From positions 162,386 to 226,385 of the forward strand of contig NZ_AUHM01000010.1 in assembly GCF_000423185.1 (NCBI RefSeq): 64,000 nt of DNA. Direction: 5' to 3'. Each line of letters starts with the position of its first letter. The first letter of the stretch is position 1. The translations under genes were made by a program, and so were the position numbers. The DNA comes from Inquilinus limosus DSM 16000. GTDB lineage: Bacteria > Pseudomonadota > Alphaproteobacteria > DSM-16000 > Inquilinaceae. Shown here piece by piece: positions 63,186 through 64,000 of this stretch. Below the pieces are notes generated by a model, which made no database searches, had not been told where the DNA came from, and saw only the letters and a list, made by a program, of their open reading frames with translations.

Positions 63186-63656
63186 ATGACCGTCGAGATC
63201 GGCAAGCCCGCCCCGGATTTCACCCTGCCCAAGGCCGGCGGCGGGACCGTCTCGCTGTCGGCCCTGCGGGGCCGGAAGGTGATCGTCTACTTCTATCCGA
63301 AGGCCGACACCTCCGGCTGCACCAAGGAGGCCTGCGGCTTCAACGACGCGCTGCCGGAATTCGAGCACGTCGACGCCACGGTGATCGGCATCTCCAAGGA
63401 CCCGGTGCCGGCGCTGGAGCGTTTCGCCGCGAAATACGGCCTCACCTTCACCCTGGCCTCGGCCAAGGACGACGACACGGTCGAGCGCTACGGCGCCTGG
63501 GTCGAGAAGTCGATGTACGGCCGGAAATACATGGGTATCGACCGCTCGACCGTGCTGGTCGACGAACAGGGCATCGTCCGCGGCCTGTGGCGCGGCGTCC
63601 GGGTGCCGGGCCATGTCGAGGCCGTGCTGGCCGCGACGCAGGGCCGGTCGAGCTAG
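63186..63656 (+). CDS. bcp: Peroxiredoxin BCP (thioredoxin-dependent)
   Basis: 156-aa thiol peroxidase. Peroxidatic C45 and resolving C50 are in SGCTKEACGFND, the BCP pair. VEIGKPAPDFTLPKAGGGTVSLSALRGRKVIVYFYPKADT opens the fold. It reduces peroxides using thioredoxin. It lies 35 bp after glnE in the same direction, so the two may be co-transcribed. ATG 63186. Confidence 0.95.
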   Translation: MTVEIGKPAPDFTLPKAGGGTVSLSALRGRKVIVYFYPKADTSGCTKEACGFNDALPEFEHVDATVIGISKDPVPALERFAAKYGLTFTLASAKDDDTVERYGAWVEKSMYGRKYMGIDRSTVLVDEQGIVRGLWRGVRVPGHVEAVLAATQGRSS

Positions 63657-63668
63657 AGCATTTTCCGA

Positions 63669-64000
63669 TCAGTCGCGGTCATATCCGGCAGCAGTAAAGT
63701 AGTTCTGGCAATCGTCAGGTGTGAAGGCGTCGACGGCCAGTGCGATCGCCTGCCAGAGGTCGTCGACGGTCCTGGGGGCGAGCTTCTTGAGGAAGGCCTT
63801 GAGTTTGGAGAAGGCCATCTCGATCGGGTTGAAGTCTGGGCTATAGGCCGGCAGGAAGCGCAGCTTGGCGCCGGTGCCTTCGATGGCGCTGCGCACGGCA
63901 GCAGGTTTGTGGGCGGGCAGGTTGTCCATGACGACGATGTCGCCCGGGTTCAGCGTCGGGACCAGGACCTGCTCGACATAGGCCAGGAAGGCGGGGCCGT
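63669..64000 (-). mobile_element. IS630-family transposase, C-terminal part (runs off the window)
   Basis: A minus-strand frame continues past the right edge and encodes the last 110 or so residues of an IS630-type transposase. Seen are [17 protein letters not shown] with the second catalytic aspartate, then [20 protein letters not shown] with the glutamate of the DDE triad, and the conserved [13 protein letters not shown] end. The frame is open to the edge, so the copy may be intact. It ends 12 bp after bcp. A TTTTCCGATCAGTCGCGG stretch near 63660 may be the terminal inverted repeat. Confidence 0.9.

Overview
The window is about 64 kb of GC-rich, densely coding chromosome. Family content (IscR/SUF cluster, DUF3553, PAS_5-type and DUF736-type proteins, alphaproteobacterial GlnE and MltB forms) points to an alphaproteobacterium, most likely Rhodospirillales. 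A genus such as Inquilinus or Azospirillum is only a guess. No rRNA, tRNA, CRISPR array or replication origin was recognised.

Layout from left to right. Bases 1-5.5 kb hold a sugar ABC uptake operon (two permeases, binding protein, GH4 glycosidase) with a divergent AraC regulator. From 5.7 to 8.5 kb lie an AztD-like zinc protein behind a Zur-box-like palindrome, an RTX repeat protein and a probable IS630 remnant. From 8.7 to 13.7 kb lie a GH3 beta-glucosidase, a DegP/HtrA protease with a clear terminator, a small membrane ORF and a PAS-type protein. From 14 to 20.5 kb lie a dimethylglycine/sarcosine dehydrogenase-like enzyme, a D-2-hydroxyacid dehydrogenase, a divergent HxlR regulator/flavin reductase pair, a lytic transglycosylase and a DUF736-type protein. 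From 20.6 to 24 kb lie a candidate small RNA or leader, a response regulator, a periplasmic molybdopterin-fold protein, a histidine kinase and an acetyltransferase.

From 24 to 31 kb lie an orphan PotA-like ATPase, a trans-sulfuration enzyme, a DUF3553 protein and a complete sulfate ABC operon (cysA-sbp-cysT-cysW). From 30.8 to 35.4 kb a minus-strand block encodes a Tat-exported flavin amine oxidase, cytochrome c, exported RidA, anchored catalase-like peroxidase and cytochrome b561. I read this block as an envelope amine or amino-acid oxidation module with built-in imine and peroxide clearance. From 35.6 to 38.7 kb is an ssuACB-type sulfonate transporter followed by OsmC. From 38.9 to 41.3 kb are a SnoaL-like protein, a lipoprotein and a ClC channel.

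From 41.3 to 52.8 kb is Fe-S cluster assembly: sufB-sufC-sufD-sufS-sufE-sufT-sufA, a 2Fe-2S ferredoxin, a second cysteine desulfurase, iscR and the alpha/beta hydrolase that often neighbours iscR. A second RTX gene lies on the opposite strand between the two parts. From 52.8 to 63.7 kb are a methyltransferase, tyrS, gamma-glutamyltransferase, a large AsmA-like envelope protein, glnE and bcp. An IS630-type transposase runs off the right edge.

Sulfur handling is a recurring theme: sulfate uptake, sulfonate uptake, trans-sulfuration, two cysteine desulfurases and SUF. Two families of intergenic palindromic repeats are scattered through the window.
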